DNA from: Branchipolynoe longqiensis
Lineage: Eukaryota; Annelida; Polychaeta; Phyllodocida; Polynoidae
Direction of reading: 5' to 3'
DNA length: 64,000 nucleotides
NCBI GenBank assembly: GCA_030323885.1
Contig: CM059198.1
Location: 55,044,417-55,108,416, forward strand
The notes beneath the pieces are model-generated. The model made no database searches. It had not been told where the DNA came from and saw only the letters and a program-made list of their open reading frames with translations. This document shows positions 1 through 10,691 of the stretch, in pieces. Position numbers and translations under genes: made by a program. Numbering within the stretch: position 1 is the first letter of the stretch; each line of letters begins with the position of its first letter.

Positions 1-92
1 AGTCGGGTTTTGTACCCACATCCTCTCCCACAGGGCAAGCCAGCAAGCGCTCTTATCAATTCAGTTAGCCCGTCCTGTCCAAATAGAACAGG

Positions 93-585
93 ATGGTTGT
101 TGGAATTTTACGTGTTGGCAACATCAAAGGTCATATCAGGATGTGCATCGACTTGTGACTGTGCACTCATAGAGATTATATAGTGCTGCCCTCCTGGGAA
201 ATCAGGCTGCCAGCACTATGACCCGATATCCCACTCAGTCACATTACCCTCACACTGAGCTAACCAGTCCTTGCCATATACTATTAATTCCGAGTGCCAG
301 GCTAGGAAATGACAAGTATCAATTGTGTAATTTCCACCGCTGTGCATAACTTACAGTGTCATCAAAGGCCAGTTGCTCTCATACCATATCTATGTGGTGT
401 GGGAGCTTAAAAAGTGTAGGATCGGGTTTTATATCGACAAACTGTCTAATGGCGAAAATATGTCTATTCAGACTTATCCGTGATAGGCAGTATAAATCTT
501 CAAGAAGAGAAAGTCATTGGTTTGTCTCAACCGGGAAGCGAATTCCTGATCTCCCACACGCAAGACTCGCGCTCTATCGAGGCTG
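93..585 (-). repeat. tRNA-derived SINE, family A, interrupted by a SINE family B fragment
   Basis: The body (a 3' tail with the lettering TTTTACGTSYTGGCAACATC, a 'GTGCTGCCC' block and a 'CACTGAGCTAACCAGTCC' block) recurs at many places in this window, for example 8213, 25361, 34970 and 40420. Read on the minus strand, the tRNA-like head would be at 510-585; it is degenerate but still resembles the A- and B-box region. Between about 326 and 500 the copy is interrupted by sequence matching the body of SINE family B (compare 26241 and 58385), so this is a nested insertion. Confidence 0.75.
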
Positions 586-1030
586 CGCCCAGTCCCAGAT
601 AGAACATGGCACATCATTTAGTGACATCTCTGCCAAAGGACCATTGCAATTCGCCTGTAAATGCACCTGCTTTGTACCACCTCAGGCTACGTAGCAACAA
701 GTATCAACTGTATACAATACTGTGACACTGCATCACACGCAGTGCTGGTGGTATGGTAACCTCAGTGGGACAGCACTACAAAGCCACCACAATAATAAAC
801 TCCGTAACTTCTAAGTTGCCATAATCCACGCGTTGGACACTGCCACAGCGAATGGCGACCAATTATACAATAATCATAGCTTTAGTACATATTTAAACTT
901 TATATATGTTTCGTTAATCTTGTTAGGTTTCGGTAAATTACATAGAACTAGAAATAACACATCTATCTTTGATTTGATCAATTTTGTAGATTACTACAAT
1001 TTCTAAATAAGAAAAATAATACTAAGACTA
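586..1030. other. Unassigned AT-rich sequence
   Basis: No open reading frame with recognisable content, no RNA gene and no repeat shared with the rest of the window was seen here. Confidence 0.5.
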
Positions 1031-1291
1031 ATTACACGTTACATTACCAAATGGAAGTTATTGTATTTGCATGTAGCTAGTTTGAAAGTACGAAACTATG
1101 ATTCAGGATTCAATGTAGATAAAAGATTCACCCCGTACTTACAGTACAGGTACAGGGTGATCTTTTATCTAGATTCAATGTAACATGAAATATCAGGCTA
1201 TGATTCATTAACCAATTTTAACTCGGCGAAATAGCAATGCGCCCCATCTTAGAGTATAGCTAACTACTGCAGCCACTATTCTCGTTGTAGT
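1031..1291 (+). repeat. Direct repeat copy 1 (about 261 bp) containing a hairpin
   Basis: This segment recurs at 2176-2442 with only a few changes. Inside it, GATAAAAGATTCACCCCGTAC is followed a few bases later by its imperfect reverse complement ending GGTGATCTTTTATC, so the centre can fold into a stem. The pair flanks an 884-bp segment, giving a repeat-spacer-repeat layout. That could be a short terminal-repeat retrotransposon derivative or a tandem duplication of a longer unit; no coding sequence separates the two. Confidence 0.75.
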
Positions 1292-2175
1292 CCCTTGTAT
1301 TGTGTCCGTTAGCTGGATGCGATGTTATTCGTGAGTAGAGTCCGGTAAGTTATGCTGCATTGAAACTATCTGAGTACCTGGCACTCTCCGGGGCGGCGCG
1401 CTAACTTGAATGCGGGATTCTTAACTAAGCGTAAGGGATGAGGTGTACTGGTTGATCTCTCGACCCGGGTTGACTCATCAAAGTACTAAATACTAACGTA
1501 ATGGGATAATGGAATTTATATACAGAACTACCCTGCCATAAATATCTCTGTTAGGTCTCTTTAATCTCTAGCTAGGCTAGCTGTGTCCCGAAGACCCGCT
1601 CCGGTCAGCCTACTGTTAAATTACTGGTCTGGTATTGTTAGTGTCTAAGACCGGGTATCAATGCCGCCACGCTGTTTATGACGTGTTACTAGGCTTGCTT
1701 GTTACAATAAGGAAATGGAATATGATGCATTTCTGACTAACATAAATGTGCTATGTTATGCTACACTAAGTATCTTAGGTTGATCCGTTGTAGGACTGTT
1801 CTGTAATGTTGCTGACAATGCTGTTTCAATGCTAACCGATTGGATATGCCCCGATTATGCGGGTCTGTTATGTAAGTACTGTATTAGTCGCCTGCGCTGC
1901 TAAGTCAATTTGGTCGACGGTAAGGGCTTCCTCCCTGTAAGAGTTGAACTGCTCAAGGAGCACTGTTATTGTTATATCTGATAGTCTGTTTTTGTGATCC
2001 TGTTAAGAAATTATCCCTGATCTACTCTACAATTAATATATAAATACTGCTGAGGCGGTAGCTAGGTTACGCGGTTCATGTACTTAACTTTTTGGCTATA
2101 GCTTGACTATTCTGCCGTGTGTTCGTTGTTACAGCAATAAAGATTTGTGCACTATTTCTGTCTCCTGCGTCGTAA
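1292..2175 (+). mobile_element. LTR-like segment between direct repeats
   Basis: The segment is non-coding. Its right end has an AATAAA signal near 2142 followed by TGTGCACTATTTCTGTCTCC and a boundary at the second direct repeat. A very similar end (AATAAA-like signal, then TGTGCACTATTTCGGTCTCC) lies near 16280-16330 beside unrelated sequence. A recurring end with a polyadenylation signal suggests the 3' end of an LTR or other retroelement. No protein remnant was seen. Confidence 0.35.
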
Positions 2176-2442
2176 ATTACACGTTACATTACCAAATGGA
2201 AGTTATTGTATTTGCATGTAGCTAGTTTGAAAGTACGAAACTATGATTCAGGATTCAATGTAGATAAAAGATTCACCCCGTACTTACAGTACAGGTACGG
2301 GGTGATCTTTTATCTAGATTCAATGTAACATGAAATATCAGGCTATGATTCATTAACCAATTTTAACTCGGTGAAATAGCAATGCGCCCCCCCCCCATCT
2401 TAGAGTATAGCTAACTACTGCAGCCACTATTCTCGTCGTAGT
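2176..2442 (+). repeat. Direct repeat copy 2 (about 267 bp) containing a hairpin
   Basis: Second copy of the repeat at 1031-1291. It differs mainly by a run of ten C (2387-2396) where copy 1 has four. It ends directly in a GTA/GCA triplet array. Confidence 0.75.
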
Positions 2443-2535
2443 AATAGTAGTAGCAGCAGCAGTAGTAGATAAGTAGTACTGTAGAAGTGTAGTAGTACTA
2501 GTAGTAGTAGTACTACCACTAATAATAATACTGCT
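2443..2535 (+). repeat. Imperfect trinucleotide microsatellite (AGT/AGC/TAC)
   Basis: Runs of AGT, AGC and TAC triplets alternate imperfectly. No coding context is evident. Confidence 0.7.
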
Positions 2536-3644
2536 ACTGTAAACACCGTCACAAATCAAACTTTGTCTAGTTTGCCTAACAGTAACAATGTCAATGGTCT
2601 GTATCTTGTTAGTTAATGGTATAATGATATTATATCACAATCAGTTAGTCCCTACTGCAGTAGTGTCATCATTGGTCATTGCTCCTGTTGTGTTAGTGTT
2701 AGCATAACACCAATGTGACCATAATCATAAAACTGTTTTGGTGGCTCAATTTTGCCAATTAATCGAGTCTCGGTAAAAGGGTGAAGGAGTCCATCCTACT
2801 GACGCAGGAATTTGAACGTATATAACTAATTAACTTACTTAAGTTACTAGCTGGTACTAAGCCTATGCCAATTAAATCATATTCACTAATTCAGTGACAG
2901 ACACCTCTCACAAATGACATCAACTCCGAACTCGTCACTCTACTTACTAGTCTCTATTCTACTCTTAGAGTAACTCTAGTCTAGAAGTAGAAAGTCGATG
3001 CTTGGGTCAGTTGGGATTATTCTGGAGTTATTTCGACATTTCGCATTGTCATTATCATGTGGTCGAGACAATGGACAGATAATGAGATAGTATATCGACG
3101 AATGTGCAAAAAAAATTTTTTTTTTTTTTTAAACACCAAAAAACAGTCTTCACACAGCTGCTTGGCCTTGGGATCTGACTATCAGTATCACTCAGTCAGT
3201 GAACTACATTTTCTGATCTGGACCCTTCAGGCCGGGCCTATGTGAGTATGTCTATGAGTATGAGTATCATCAGTATGACTATACAGTATACTAGTATAGA
3301 TGTTCAAGATTATGTTGACAATCATAATAATGTTGCCTGTTTTAATCTCTGACAGTGCGAGTCAGATCAATTTGGATCAAACCCTGCAATCATCGACTTG
3401 GAGAACGACATGCACTCAAAATGTCTGTCAGAACAATAAAAATGTTATCACAGCGTCACAGGTTTTGATTAAAAGGAAGCACATGAACAACAAAACGACC
3501 CAGTCTGCGATGAGTCACCTGGGCTTGGAACCGAACCAGTCGCAGTCACTGTCTGTCAGGCAAACTGTCAAAAGTGACATGTCTGCAGACCAGCGTTTAC
3601 AAGAGAATTTGTAGCGGTTGGCCAATTTCTATGGAAACTCTTAC
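2536..3644. other. Non-coding sequence, likely intron of the gene whose first exon is at 3645
   Basis: No exon with good splice sites was recognised on the minus strand. Short open frames on both strands have no protein-like composition. If the exon at 3645-3722 is real, this stretch is its first intron. Confidence 0.35.
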
Positions 3645-3722
3645 CTTGTACGGATCGTAGTCTTCCATTGGAATCAGCTCCGGTACATCCATAATTGGAT
3701 TACGAGTTGTTATACCATCCAT
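3645..3722 (-). CDS. Candidate first coding exon of a minus-strand host gene, possibly SLC36-type amino-acid transporter
   Basis: Reading the minus strand, an ATG at 3722 opens a 26-codon frame that ends in phase 0 at AAG, followed by a consensus donor GTAAGAG. An in-frame stop lies just upstream, so the ATG is the likely start. The peptide begins MDGITTRNP and ends MEDYDPYK. The acidic stretch ending DYDP followed by a basic residue resembles what I know of the cytosolic N-terminus of proton-coupled amino-acid transporters (SLC36 family), just before the first membrane helix. That match rests on a few residues and is an inference. The next exon is not visible to the left, so it may be outside the window. 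The NRF1-like site about 290 bp upstream supports a real promoter here. Confidence 0.4.
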
Positions 3723-4014
3723 TCTTGCTCTTTATCCTATTCCCTGTTTATCATTTTGCACAACATGATCACGATGCCAAACGGCGCTTCTTGGACAGCA
3801 AATCAAAACCAGAATTACTGGCCATTAATTTGCGCAGACCCACCATAGACACTTTTCCGATTAGCTATGAGAACCTTTTCCCTGTCTGTGTTCATACGTG
3901 GCCATGCAAGTAGTGGAATATTATTGAAATCTGGAATATCGTAGACTCAACGTATCCATTTGGGATTCCAGTGACCAAAAATTTAGACTGCCGCAAGTGA
4001 CATGCGCGAGTCAA

Positions 4015-4026
4015 TGCGCATGCGCG
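4015..4026 (-). promoter_or_regulatory. NRF1-like palindrome, candidate promoter element
   Basis: TGCGCATGCGCG matches the known NRF1 core palindrome (GCGCATGCGC). It sits upstream of the candidate first exon at 3645-3722 and in a locally CpG-richer stretch (4000-4030). NRF1 sites are common in CpG-type, TATA-less animal promoters. No TATA box was seen. Confidence 0.45.
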
Positions 4027-4039
4027 TCATGGCTACCGT

Positions 4040-5399
4040 TAGGGTTCAATACGTAAAATTACAGTTTTATTTCAGGGTAGCTAGTTTAAATAGTTTTTAT
4101 GAACATAACTTTTCAATGTGTATTCTAGTTACAATTAGTGATTTCATCCATAATTAAGTGAGGAGAACGTAAATAAAACAGACAACAGATGTTTCATATT
4201 CTTTTCGTCTCGCACTAAGTGTAATATTATATTATATCAGTAGATGGCGTCAAAGAGTGGCCCAGTGGGGCTGCAGTGGCGCCGCCACTCGGATCAACAC
4301 AAAGCAACTCAGTGTGGGCGCTGTGTGTGACTTTCAAAATCACAATAATACCCCACTATTGAACGATATTACTTTAATGCACGAGTTGTCAAGGGAACAC
4401 GGTTATTTAATAAGATTATGGGTGTTTGTCTTAGCACTGAATGCAAGAACAAATTGTCGACAAAATATAAATATTGCCCATCAGGTGATGTCAAAGTTGA
4501 AAGTCTTACTTTGTTTCTAGTCACAGTGAGTGTTGGTAGCCTGACAAACAAACATCATGTGTTACGTGGTTATACCTCTAAAAGTACAATTAGTACGATA
4601 TGTTGTCTCAATATTCCAAATAATGTGACATAAATGACCTTACCTGGCAAATTTGAGCATATTCTATAAAGTGCTTCATACTTTATTGTTAATAGTTCTT
4701 TGGCAGGAACGTTATCAGGTCAACCTGGATTGCCATCTTCAGCTAATAATCAACGCAGGAATACATTTACGCTGAAAGATCTGCTACTACGTGGCGAAGA
4801 GTAGCATTGGGAACACCGTGCCCGACATGGGGACCAGTGTATGCATAAAACATACCGCTCAACGACTTTAACAATATGTATAAGAAGTCGAACCCCAGTT
4901 GCATTGTATGCCTACTTTGTTTCTTTGTAATAATAATAGTAATAAAACGCATAACTAATTGATTGTGCATAGTTACTGCATCTGTTGTAACTGGATTGAT
5001 TGTGAGTATGTGTCATTCTCTTCATCTGGGAGAATATTTCTAGGCCCTTCTCATTAAAAAATAAATGTCAAACTTAGAATTGTATTCCAGTCTCTATATC
5101 CAAATCAGTGGTTTAATTGGTACTTGTCGCCACCTCACCCGATGTGCTGCATCACTAGAATAACTTCGACTAGACACGGCCGAATCAGTAGGGCGCAGAC
5201 TTCCTGTGTGGAAGGTTCCAAGGGCGTTCGATACCTAGCCGAGTCAAACCAATGCATTACCAAATGCATAGCCTACCCGTCACTGCCTATGTCCCAACAC
5301 TTGACATACATCATTATCATCATGCTGTCGGTCGCGATGCAACAAAGACTGCTTTCATTACTTGACTGCCGCTCTCCATTTAGCTCACTGCTGTGAGTG
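4040..5399. other. Intergenic sequence without recognised features
   Basis: AT-rich sequence with short open frames on both strands that have no protein-like features. No repeat shared with the rest of the window was recognised. Confidence 0.45.
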
Positions 5400-5652
5400 T
5401 GATGTCCATGAGTCGGTCTTAATGTCTCTCAGCTTCAGGTTTCTCTTGATGGTATCCTTGAACCGGAGACGAGGGTGCCCTCTCTTTCTGTAACCAGAAG
5501 ACAGTTGAGATCCTCATGAGGTGTCCAGTCCACCGGAGATTCTTTTTGATCAGAAGATCTTCCATAGAGGGCAGCCCTGTCCGTTCGAGTATTTCCTTAT
5601 TTGTCACTTTGTCCTTCCAGGTTAGCCTCATGATTGAACGCAGATGTCGCAT
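5400..5652 (-). pseudogene. LINE reverse-transcriptase C-terminal fragment
   Basis: On the minus strand a frame reads RHLRSIMRLTWKDKV, then LERTGLPSMEDLLI and LRWTGHLMR. This is the typical region after the RT domain in LINE-type endonuclease/reverse-transcriptase proteins, where the pattern is R-W-x-D-x-(V/I)-x-N-x-(E/x)-(I/V)-L-x-R, then GLPS and LRW-x-GH. The homology continues after a frameshift near 5490 (RKRGHPRLRFKDTIK). It is a 5'-truncated dead copy with no start and no catalytic domain. Confidence 0.7.
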
Positions 5653-5770
5653 CATGAAGGCAATGACAATGCACCAGCCATTCCATACTGGCCACATCAG
5701 CCGGGCCTGAGCATTAATAGTTTGATGGGATTCGCTGCAAATACACAGGTTTCCAGTTTTAAAGGGACCA
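5645..5770 (+). repeat. Outlying copy of the decayed tandem unit seen at 6590-7170
   Basis: The string around 5690-5745 (GCCGGGCCTGAGCATTAATA, then TGATGGGATTCGCTGCAAAT) matches the unit of the tandem array at 6590-7170. Confidence 0.45.
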
Positions 5771-5923
5771 GCTATAGCTCGCTGGGACACTGCGCATACT
5801 CCGACAAATGCTCTCCAAGCACAATCTTGTTTAGTTTTTATGTTTAAATGAACCAAGTATGTGTGGGGAGAGTATGGGACCAGGGCACTGCTAGTCTGAA
5901 CTGCAAAGGCAGTTTGTTGTCTT

Positions 5924-6245
5924 CAAAATGGCCGCCCCCATAGGCGGCGGCCATTTGCAATGCAAAATCTGCGCTGTGATTGGCTGAAATTGTGCCGGCA
6001 ACAGGCTCACACAGTAACAAGATTTGCTGGTTCCCAGTATGGGCTCAGCTGGTGCCCGGCAGTGTTAGGGACCGATTACGCCGAAATCTATTGAATGCGA
6101 TCATATTTAACAGAATTACATACTAAAATAATGAAATTTAATTAAATTAACCTTAAATTCCAAGCGATATTAACGTAGCAGCTCGATCAGCGTCGAATCG
6201 CCGAGTGTAAACAAAACACCCTGTGGCACAAATCTGAACTATTCC
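5924..6245 (+). repeat. Hairpin and inverted segment related to TIR elements elsewhere in the window
   Basis: AAATGGCCGCC at 5926 and its complement GGCGGCGGCCATTT form a near-perfect hairpin. A similar arrangement (AAATGGCAGCC ... GGTGCAGCCATTT) occurs inside the TIR element at 38248. From about 6066 to 6235 the sequence is the reverse complement of the AT-rich core of the TIR element at 53118-53865 (compare 53575-53680). This looks like a mosaic of old nonautonomous DNA elements. Confidence 0.5.
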
Positions 6246-6589
6246 GAGTTCGTTTGTTTTCCACGCGGCGGATAGCTGGCGACTTTAATGCTATTGTAAT
6301 GGGGCCCTCTATTGACCGCCCGGAACTTGACCCTCACGCGGTAGACCCCCGAAGCAAGCAGGGGAACGAGTATGCTCGCTTCCAGTTACCTTTATTCTCC
6401 GCTCACTGCGGCGTCCACGATCAAGTGACTCACCTCTGCCCTGCCAGGTCCCACGTCAAACTTCCGGGGGAGGTTACGCTAGTCGCACGCAGTAGGTGGC
6501 AGCCCTGTCGTGGCACTGCCCGGCGGCTACCATACCGCTACCTATCGCTATGAACTGCGATGGTGATGGAGCAGTCCTTGCTGCCACCA

Positions 6590-7170
6590 TATGGTAGTGG
6601 AGCTCATGTCTGGACTACTACAATATGATGACAGCAGCCGTTCTGGTTATGCCTATGCATTATCATTTGGATGGGATCCATTGCAAATGCGCCGGGTTCT
6701 GCCCTTAATGCTATGATGGCAGCAGCCATATTCTATGATCCAGCCGGACCTGAGAATTACTGGCTTGACGGGATCCGCCGCAAATGTGTAGATCTCCAGG
6801 TTTAATGCTATGATGGCAGCAACTATTCTGGTCATGCGTTATCATTTGGACGGGATCCATCGCAAATGGGCCGGGTTTTGGGATTAACGTTATGACGACA
6901 GCAGCCAGGATCGCAGAGTGTGCAGTTTGTCATAGGTGAGTGTAGAAACTGATATGGTGCTACAACCCCAGGCCATCTTCCAACGCATATGCTGTGGAAC
7001 AGCGCATTTGCAATTGATCCTGTCCAAATAATAACACATAGGCACAACCAGAATGGCTGCTGCAATCATACCATTAAACCAAGAAACCTACACAATTACG
7101 GCGGATCCTGTAAAACCATTAATGCTCAGGCCCAGCTGAATCATAGAATGTGCAGTTTGGTGGGTGGTTG
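6590..7170 (+). repeat. Decayed tandem repeat, unit about 85-95 bp
   Basis: Several imperfect units repeat the succession GATGGCAGCAGCCAT, then TTATCATTTGGACGGGATCC, then TCGCAAATG and CGGGTTTTG. Copies are visible at about 6628, 6714, 6808 and 6890, with more diverged ones towards 7130. The short open frames here come from the periodicity and do not look coding. Confidence 0.6.
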
Positions 7171-7312
7171 CATAGTTTGATATTTTTAAATTTCTGCCAT
7201 TGGGATAATGTCAATCATATACCGATGTATATGTGATGTTGGATATTCGATGCTACTTGGTCAATTCAATAGGTATAAATCAAATTAACCTTTCTACAAA
7301 ATAATATTTTGT

Positions 7313-7617
7313 TAAAAACCCTAGTGCCACGGGCCTATGGCCCCAATCCGTTCCCAGAATGTTCACAACCCAAACAGAAATACCTACCCACAGCCCTGTC
7401 AGGTTCCAGGATTAGTAGGTCATCTCACATCACATGGTCACCGTGAGAAGCTTTTCAAAATTATTTTGGGTTCTTTCAGCTCAAATTGCTTCAAAACTAA
7501 TAATTTTTCATCAAAGTGACTCCGACTAATGATTAGTAGCTCATAACGATCAATTTGATATATTTATCTAAAAAATAAGACAAAACTTCAAATGCCATCG
7601 GACCATGCAACTTTAAC
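7313..7617 (+). repeat. Dispersed repeat ending in the right TIR of the TTAA MITE family, copy 1
   Basis: Nearly the whole segment recurs at 14640-14972. Its right end carries GCCATCGGACCATGCAACTT followed by TAA, the right terminal inverted repeat of the MITE family described at 17146. It is probably a composite or internally rearranged MITE. Confidence 0.65.
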
Positions 7618-7742
7618 AGAGCCTCAATTGCTTCTCCACAGACTCTGTGACCCACAAGTCCAGTCTGGATTACGCTCTGCGCATGCATCGCGGAAATCAT
7701 GTATTCCTTCCCATTCCCCTTTACACACACGTTCGCACCCAT

Positions 7743-7744
7743 AC

Positions 7745-7818
<74 letters not shown>

Positions 7819-7890
7819 CATATATATATATATATATATACATATATATATACATATATATATATATATAATAATATATATATATATATG
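7743..7890 (+). repeat. (TA)n/(TATACA)n microsatellite
   Basis: An uninterrupted alternation of T and A with occasional TACA units. The long Tyr/Ile-rich open frames read through it on both strands are by-products of the repeat. Confidence 0.95.
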
Positions 7891-8212
7891 GGCTCTATAA
7901 TCTATTATGGGAATATAAACAAGGACACTATCTATCTTCAGTTCCCTATGTAATAGTATATTCACTGTATCCTATCTAACTGACCCTGTGTAGTACAGTA
8001 TTGACCACACTGGCGCCAGATGTGAGGGGCTCCAAGCACTGTATCATGTGTATGCCAGCTGGGTCTGGTTGTTGTTGCCTTTAGACCCGTCGGGACTGTC
8101 AAATCTTAACTATAATATATGTGTATTTATTAGGTCTAGATTATTCTAAACCTAGACAACTTTACTTGTATGTATGGTATGTGTATATATACATTGGTAT
8201 ACATCATCTCTC

Positions 8213-8556
8213 CAAGCTGACCAGACAAGATGGCCGAATGAGTTGAGTGTCCATCTCCCGTTTTGGTAGATGGTGGGACTCGAACCCATATGTTTGAACC
8301 CTGGTCAAGACAAACCAATGACTTAAAAGATTATACTTTTCGTTTCCTAGCCAGTCACCCAGCATCATTAGTATAGGGCAAGGACTGGTTGGCTCAGTGT
8401 CAGGATGTGACTGATTGAGATATCAGGTCATGGTACTGGCAGCCTGATTTCCCAGTGGGGCAGCACTATAAAGTTTCCATGAGTGTGCACTGTCACAAGT
8501 CAGTACCTGTCCTGATATGACCCTAGATGTTGTCAGTACATAAAACTCCAACAACC
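8213..8556 (+). repeat. tRNA-derived SINE, family A, plus strand, near full length
   Basis: This copy runs in the sense direction. The tRNA-like head at 8225-8300 has an A-box-like TGGCCGAATGAGTTGAGTG and a B-box-like GGACTCGAACCC. The conserved body follows, and the tail ends CATAAAACTCCAACAACC near 8552. The head is Ser/Leu-tRNA-like in layout but is not a functional tRNA gene. This copy allows the orientation of the other copies to be read. Confidence 0.8.
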
Positions 8557-8667
8557 AACCAATCTCTCCAAGCTATTTCCTCACAGTGACTCTTCCATTA
8601 GCTTGTCTTATACACACGATCACACATTGGTCGTAATGCTTGCATTGCAGTTGATTCGCGGCAGAGG

Positions 8668-9526
8668 AGGACTGCTTCATCGACCTGGCGGCCGCCCTCA
8701 GGCTCGAGGTCGCCCCCGGGAGGTGCCACTCCCCGGTACTCCGCCTCACTTGGCTCGCTTCGCCCTAGACAGTGAGGCCATGACAATCCGCATTGCCTCA
8801 GACAAGGTCGAGGCCCTCGTCGCTGACTGCAAGGCCCGGATCGACCACCGCACCCTCGGGCGCCCCGAGCTCCAGAGTGTCCTCGGCCGCCTCAACCACA
8901 TCGGCAGCTGCGTCCTCTCCGCAAGGAAGTTCATGGGCCGCCGCCTCACCACCCACCGCAGCTGCTACGGGCCACCTCCCTCACCCTCGGGGAGGAGGCC
9001 TGCCGCGACCTGCGGCCCTCTACGGCCACGCCTCAAACGGCCTCCACCTCCTCCGCGCGGCCAAGGTCCGGTAATAGAGTGGTAATAGAGTGTGACTCCT
9101 GCCTCACCGAGGACAGGGCCTTCTCCCCTACCGGTTGCTATGCGCAGGAGTACTCTTAGGTGTTTCGCACCCGCTTCCCTACCATCCACGAGCTGGAGGC
9201 GTTCAACCCCGTGGTGGCCCTCTGGGCCCTCCTCGTCGCGGACGTTTCGGGCTCCACCGTTTCTCATCAACACCGACAACATGGCCTCCGCCGCTTCCCT
9301 CGACTCCGGGCGCGCCCGCGATGGCACCCTCGGGACTTACGCCCGGGAACTCTGGCTCCTGGCTGCAGCGGGCTCATTTACGATCTCCATGGTACACAAG
9401 CCTGGCACCGCTCTCGTCCTCGCTGACACTCTCAGCCGGGCTCACTTCACCGGCCCCATGCTTGGGGTGTCCCAGGCTGCGGTCGCCCGCCTCGGGTTGT
9501 CATATGTGGCCCCCCCGCCACGATGA
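8668..9526 (+). pseudogene. Degenerate RT thumb and RNase H of YR retrotransposon
   Basis: The RT C-terminal part reads LDSEAMTIRI, then RPELQSVLGRLNHIGSCVLS and ARKFMGRRL. This aligns with the segment after the catalytic loop of the ORF2 at 42216-44981 (DSEKMVVRI, QRLVGRLQFISKCIVSSR). RNase H follows from about 9070: VIECDSC, then after a stop near 9160 LEAFNPVVALWALL, then INTDNMASAA, then VHKPGTALVLADTLSR. These correspond to the catalytic Asp, Glu, Asp and the C-terminal A-D-x-L-S-R signature. At least one stop and two frame changes make the copy inactive. Confidence 0.75.
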
Positions 9527-9575
9527 CTTCCCGTATAACCCAGGGCTTTGATTACAGGTTTCTCTGCCCTCGAGG

Positions 9576-10311
9576 TTGCAGCGGTCGACGGGCGCCGCCT
9601 CGCCCTGGAGGAACAGGCACCGGCAGGCCGAGGGCTACGTCGCGTACATGTACGCCCATGGCCTCGATGCCCTCACCCCTTCCGACTTCGAGGTAGCAGC
9701 CTACGCCACCTCCCTCTATGCCACTGCCATCGCGCCGGCCTCCACCCGGGAGGCCCTTTCCGGAGCCCGCTCCTGGGTCGAGGCTGCGGGGGGTGAGCCC
9801 TCGGCATTCACCTCCCGCAAGACTGAGGGTGTGGGGTCCGCCCCACCACGCACGCCGACCCTGGGTGGCCTCCGTCTCACCCTCCAGAGCTCCAAGACCA
9901 TCTCGGGACCCTCAGCCGTGGTCACCCTCTCATCCCGGCCTCCGGGCTCCGGAGCGTTGTGGCTTGGCACGTGACCGTCGCCCCGGCCACTCCCCCCGAA
10001 CCGGCCTTCATCATGCCCTCAGGGCGGCCGCTCGATCCTCGCACTCTCCCCTCGATCCTCGCACTCTCCCCTTGATCCTCCGCGCCATCTCAGTGCCGGC
10101 CCCGGACTCCTTCACGCTTCATAGCCTCTGCCGAGGCGCCGTTCAGGCCTGCCAGCGCACCGGGGTTCCCCTGCAGGACATTATGGCCATGGGGACCTGG
10201 ACCTCTGAGGCGGTGCATGCCTACTTTCCCTGCCTCGCTCCCCCTGCCACCCCTCGTGCCCTCTCCTCACTTTTGGTGGAGGGCTCTTTGGGGCTCCTCC
10301 CTCCCCACTGA
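9576..10311 (+). pseudogene. Degenerate tyrosine recombinase of the GC-rich YR element
   Basis: The N-terminal core-binding region is readable from 9582 (PWRNRHRQAEGYVAYM, then REALSGARSWVEAAGG) and matches TWRNKRVQFKEYLQFC ... YMSGARSWVRLLRG of the intact recombinase at 44995-45987. After a frame change near 9900-9990 the catalytic box reads HSLCRGAVQACQRTGVP and then MGTWTSEAVHAYF. The Arg of the H-x-x-R motif is replaced by Cys, so the enzyme would be dead even without the frameshift. The final Tyr is present in HAYF. Confidence 0.75.
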
Positions 10312-10315
10312 CTCT

Positions 10316-10691
10316 CCCCGGATGACCTTGCCATGCCAGCACCTCCTGTCGTTGATTAAGATTACTTTTTAAATTACCTATGTTCCTCGATTGTCAGTAT
10401 TACTATGTATGTTTACCTATGTTCCTCCTCGATTGTTCCTTCATTGTCCCCATTTTATTATTGAATAAAATGTTTTTTTCTCCACCCCCACCTCTGTTCC
10501 TCCTTCGTTGTGTATCATATATGCCTAGTACTAGTCGGCTGTATTCTCCTTGAGTACTTCCACCAACTACTGTATTCAAAATTAGAAACAAGTTAGGCCT
10601 ACAGGTCGTTCTCAATAGACAATTTGCAAGGGCGTGCGCAGTCAGCTGAAACTTGGGTTCCGGTAAATAAAAGATTCACTCCTATCCTGAG
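10316..10691. other. Spacer between the YR relic and a LINE fragment
   Basis: No feature recognised apart from short CT-rich runs. It may include the remnant 3' end of the YR relic. Confidence 0.4.

Larger units (their letters stand above)
8668..10315 (+). mobile_element. GC-rich degenerate Ngaro/DIRS-type YR retrotransposon relic
   Basis: A sharply bounded, very GC-rich block in AT-rich surroundings contains, in order, the end of an RT domain, an RNase H domain and a tyrosine recombinase. This is the order of a YR retrotransposon. The 5' part (Gag and the RT catalytic core) is missing. Frameshifts and stops interrupt all three parts. Residue-level similarity to the intact element at 40710-47113 is clear, but base composition is very different, so it is a separate lineage. 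Confidence 0.8.

Noticed and set aside
3300..3614. 104-codon plus-strand open frame with a hydrophobic start resembling a signal peptide
   Set aside because: No conserved domain, no splice or promoter context, and the composition after the first 20 residues is not protein-like; probably chance.
7533..7965. Ile/Tyr-rich open frames on both strands
   Set aside because: Produced by the (TA)n microsatellite at 7743-7890.
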